7,514 nt of DNA from an uncultured Bacteroides sp. (GTDB taxonomy: Bacteria > Bacteroidota > Bacteroidia > Bacteroidales > Bacteroidaceae): assembly GCA_900553185.1 (NCBI GenBank), contig USCT01000042.1, forward strand, positions 1 to 7,514. Reading direction: 5' to 3'. The position numbers were made by a program, and so were the translations under genes. The notes beneath the pieces are model-generated. The model was not told the DNA's origin, searched no databases, and saw only the letters and a program-made list of their open reading frames with translations. Positions 6,294-7,514 of the stretch are shown here, piece by piece. Within the stretch, counting starts at the first letter, position 1, and each line of letters begins with the position of its first letter.

Positions 6294-6329
6294 TAAAAAG
6301 GCCGCCTCCGGTTGAGTGGAGACGGCCTT
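6294..6329 (-). terminator. strong hairpin terminator of the YeiH-family gene
   Basis: The stem consists of AAGGCCG (6298-6304) with CGGCCTT (6323-6329), one C-A mismatch, then CTCC (6306-6309) with GGAG (6318-6321), and an 8-base loop. On the minus strand the stem runs into GGCCTTTTTACA, a proper U-tract. This marks it as the Rho-independent terminator of the leftward gene, ~57 bases after its stop. On the plus strand only CTTCCATCTTTC follows, so it would work less well as a backstop for the GH43 transcript. Confidence 0.85.
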
Positions 6330-6341
6330 CCATCTTTCATA

Positions 6342-6389
6342 ATAACAAATTTATTGCGCTTGATTTCGATTTGTAAGATGATTTGTTAT
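6342..6389. repeat. 9-bp perfect inverted repeat spanning the YeiH-family stop codon
   Basis: ATAACAAAT (6342-6350) and ATTTGTTAT (6381-6389) are exact reverse complements around a 30-base AT-rich loop. The right arm contains the TAA stop (6386-6388) of the leftward gene. The arms are AT-only apart from one C/G pair, so the RNA stem would be weak. It may be incidental. Confidence 0.35.
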
Positions 6390-7462
6390 CCAAGTACCGG
6401 TACCAGGTATTTGGTCAGCAGATAACCTCCTACCAGCAGCCAGATGTACAGCAATCCTGCCAGTACGAAAGGTTTGGCTCCGGCCTGTTTGAACTTGTCG
6501 ATACTGGTATCCGTGCCCAGTGCGGTCATGGCCATGGTCAGCATGAAAGTATCGATGTATTCGATGGCACCGTTCAACGGAATTTCCTTGACACTTTCTA
6601 CGCCCAGTGCAGCCTGCAGCAGGGAGTTCAGGCAGATAATACCGATGAAACCGAAGGCAAACCAGGGAATGGTGATCTTTCTTTTAGCGTTGCTGCCTTC
6701 AGGAGCTGATTTGCTGCGTCCGGCCAGGGCGAAACTCATGATGACCAGTACCGGAGCCAGCATCATGACACGAATCATCTTGGTGATGGTAGCGGTTCCG
6801 GCAATACCCAGGGCATCGGTGGGGTCCATGGCGTTTCCGGCTCCGGCTACGTGAGCTACCTCGTGCAGGGTACTTCCGGTGTAGATGGCTACGCCCGTAT
6901 CACCCAGCGCGCTCAGCATGCCTGAACGGTACATGATGGGGTAAAGGAACATGGAGATGGTACCGAAGATAACTACGGTAGAAACGGCGATGGCTGTCTT
7001 GTGTCCTTCGCAGCGTACCACCGGTTCGGCACCCAGTACGGCTGCTGCACCGCAAATGGCGCTACCTGTGGAAGTCATCAGCGAAGTGTCGCTGTCCATT
7101 TTCAGCAGTTTTCCCAGGAAGATTCCCAGGAAGATGGTTCCGGCCACGATGATGGTATCGATAACTACCGCAGGAAGTCCCACAGCCGCTACCTGAGTCA
7201 GTGTCAGACGGAAACCGTACAGTACGATACCTGCACGCAGAATCTGTTTGGTACAGAACTTGATACCCGGTACCCAGGTTTCCGGAAGTTTGTTGCGTAA
7301 GCTGTTGGCATACAACATACCTAAAATGATACCGACAATAAGCGGACTGAACGAAAGGCTTTTTACGAAGGGAATCTCTGCAATGTAGAATGCAGCGAAC
7401 GAGAACAAGGCAATCAATAGAATACCGTGTAAGGTATTGGCTCTGTTTCCTTTTTTAAACAT
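6386..7462 (-). CDS. YeiH/UPF0324 family integral membrane protein (putative sulfate exporter family)
   Basis: Polytopic inner-membrane protein of 358 residues, matching the family's ~340-360. Hydrophobic segments lie at roughly 12-30, 38-52, 75-84, 93-118, 132-146, 155-175, 215-247, 264-285, 301-315 and 331-348. Conserved blocks of the family are visible: STGSAICGAAAVLGAEPVV (131-149), GSTLHEVAHVAGAGNA (196-211) with His200 and His204, ITKMIRVMMLAPVLV (226-240), and MTALGTDTSI (312-321). Databases name the family putative sulfate exporter, but experimental proof of substrate is thin, so the function remains tentative. The ATG at 7462 is chosen; the in-frame extension begins at a TTG (7483) that falls within a palindrome and so looks non-coding. 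The gene is apparently monocistronic and ends at the strong hairpin near 6294-6329. In many bacteria a LysR gene adjoins this family; any such neighbour would be beyond the right edge. Confidence 0.93.
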   Translation of the reverse strand: MFKKGNRANTLHGILLIALFSFAAFYIAEIPFVKSLSFSPLIVGIILGMLYANSLRNKLPETWVPGIKFCTKQILRAGIVLYGFRLTLTQVAAVGLPAVVIDTIIVAGTIFLGIFLGKLLKMDSDTSLMTSTGSAICGAAAVLGAEPVVRCEGHKTAIAVSTVVIFGTISMFLYPIMYRSGMLSALGDTGVAIYTGSTLHEVAHVAGAGNAMDPTDALGIAGTATITKMIRVMMLAPVLVIMSFALAGRSKSAPEGSNAKRKITIPWFAFGFIGIICLNSLLQAALGVESVKEIPLNGAIEYIDTFMLTMAMTALGTDTSIDKFKQAGAKPFVLAGLLYIWLLVGGYLLTKYLVPVLG

Positions 7463-7476
7463 ATCTTCTATGTTGC

Positions 7477-7494
7477 TATCCAAATAATTGGATA
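7477..7494. promoter_or_regulatory. perfect 7-4-7 palindrome upstream of the YeiH-family start, candidate operator
   Basis: TATCCAA (7477-7483) and TTGGATA (7488-7494) flank a 4-base centre (ATAA), a perfect dyad 14 bases before the ATG at 7462. This is the size and place of a dimeric repressor operator. In the leader RNA it would also fold into a 7-bp hairpin just upstream of the start. The promoter itself is not recognisable in the 20 bases left in the window. Confidence 0.5.
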
Positions 7495-7514
7495 ATATTT
7501 GTTTTAAATTAACT

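Noticed and set aside
6383..7300. Several plus-strand frames of 81-136 codons over the YeiH-family gene
   Set aside because: These are antisense shadows, rich in residues expected from the reverse of hydrophobic codons, with no family resemblance.
1..7514. tRNA or rRNA genes
   Set aside because: No cloverleaf-like GTTCGANTC signature with matching arms, and no rRNA-like conserved segment, was seen in the intergenic regions.

Overview
The window looks like chromosomal DNA from a gut-type Bacteroidales (Bacteroides/Phocaeicola-like). Three signs support this: several TAnnTTTG (-7) promoter motifs, A-rich leaders in place of strong Shine-Dalgarno sites before most genes, and Bacteroidota-style lipoprotein signal peptides. 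The placement is inferred from sequence character and remembered families; no search was run.

Layout: (1) 14-3114, minus strand: a two-gene tripartite efflux operon, with an AcrA/MexA-type lipoprotein adaptor followed 2 bp later by an AcrB/MexB-type RND pump gene. The pump frame stops after 654 residues, where about 1040 are expected. All three minus-strand frames close within the last ~50 bases before the window edge, so a simple indel does not explain the stop. (2) 3115-3315: a divergent intergenic region with a good Bacteroides promoter for an AraC-family regulator (3316-4194, plus), which is the likely local regulator of the pump. (3) 4239-4649, minus: a YjbQ/UPF0047 protein convergent with the AraC gene. 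(4) 4650-4964: a 315-bp divergent intergenic region with a -7 motif on each strand and an 8-bp inverted repeat. (5) 4965-6110, plus: a lipoprotein glycoside hydrolase of family GH43 that resembles exo-beta-1,3-galactanases. (6) 6111-6385: a non-coding region with a probable terminator for the GH43 gene, three 22-bp-spaced direct repeats that match the published LytTR-domain binding consensus, and a strong hairpin terminator serving the opposing gene. (7) 6386-7462, minus: a YeiH/UPF0324 membrane protein (putative anion/sulfate exporter family), preceded by a perfect 7-4-7 palindrome.

The efflux pair and the AraC gene form one functional module. The YjbQ, GH43 and YeiH genes look like independent single-gene units. 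The GH43 gene has no SusC/SusD partner in view, so it is either isolated or lies outside a polysaccharide utilisation locus. The items most worth following are the orphan LytTR-like triple repeat at 6228-6280 and the abrupt end of the RND gene at the left edge. I did not find a clearly new multi-gene system here.
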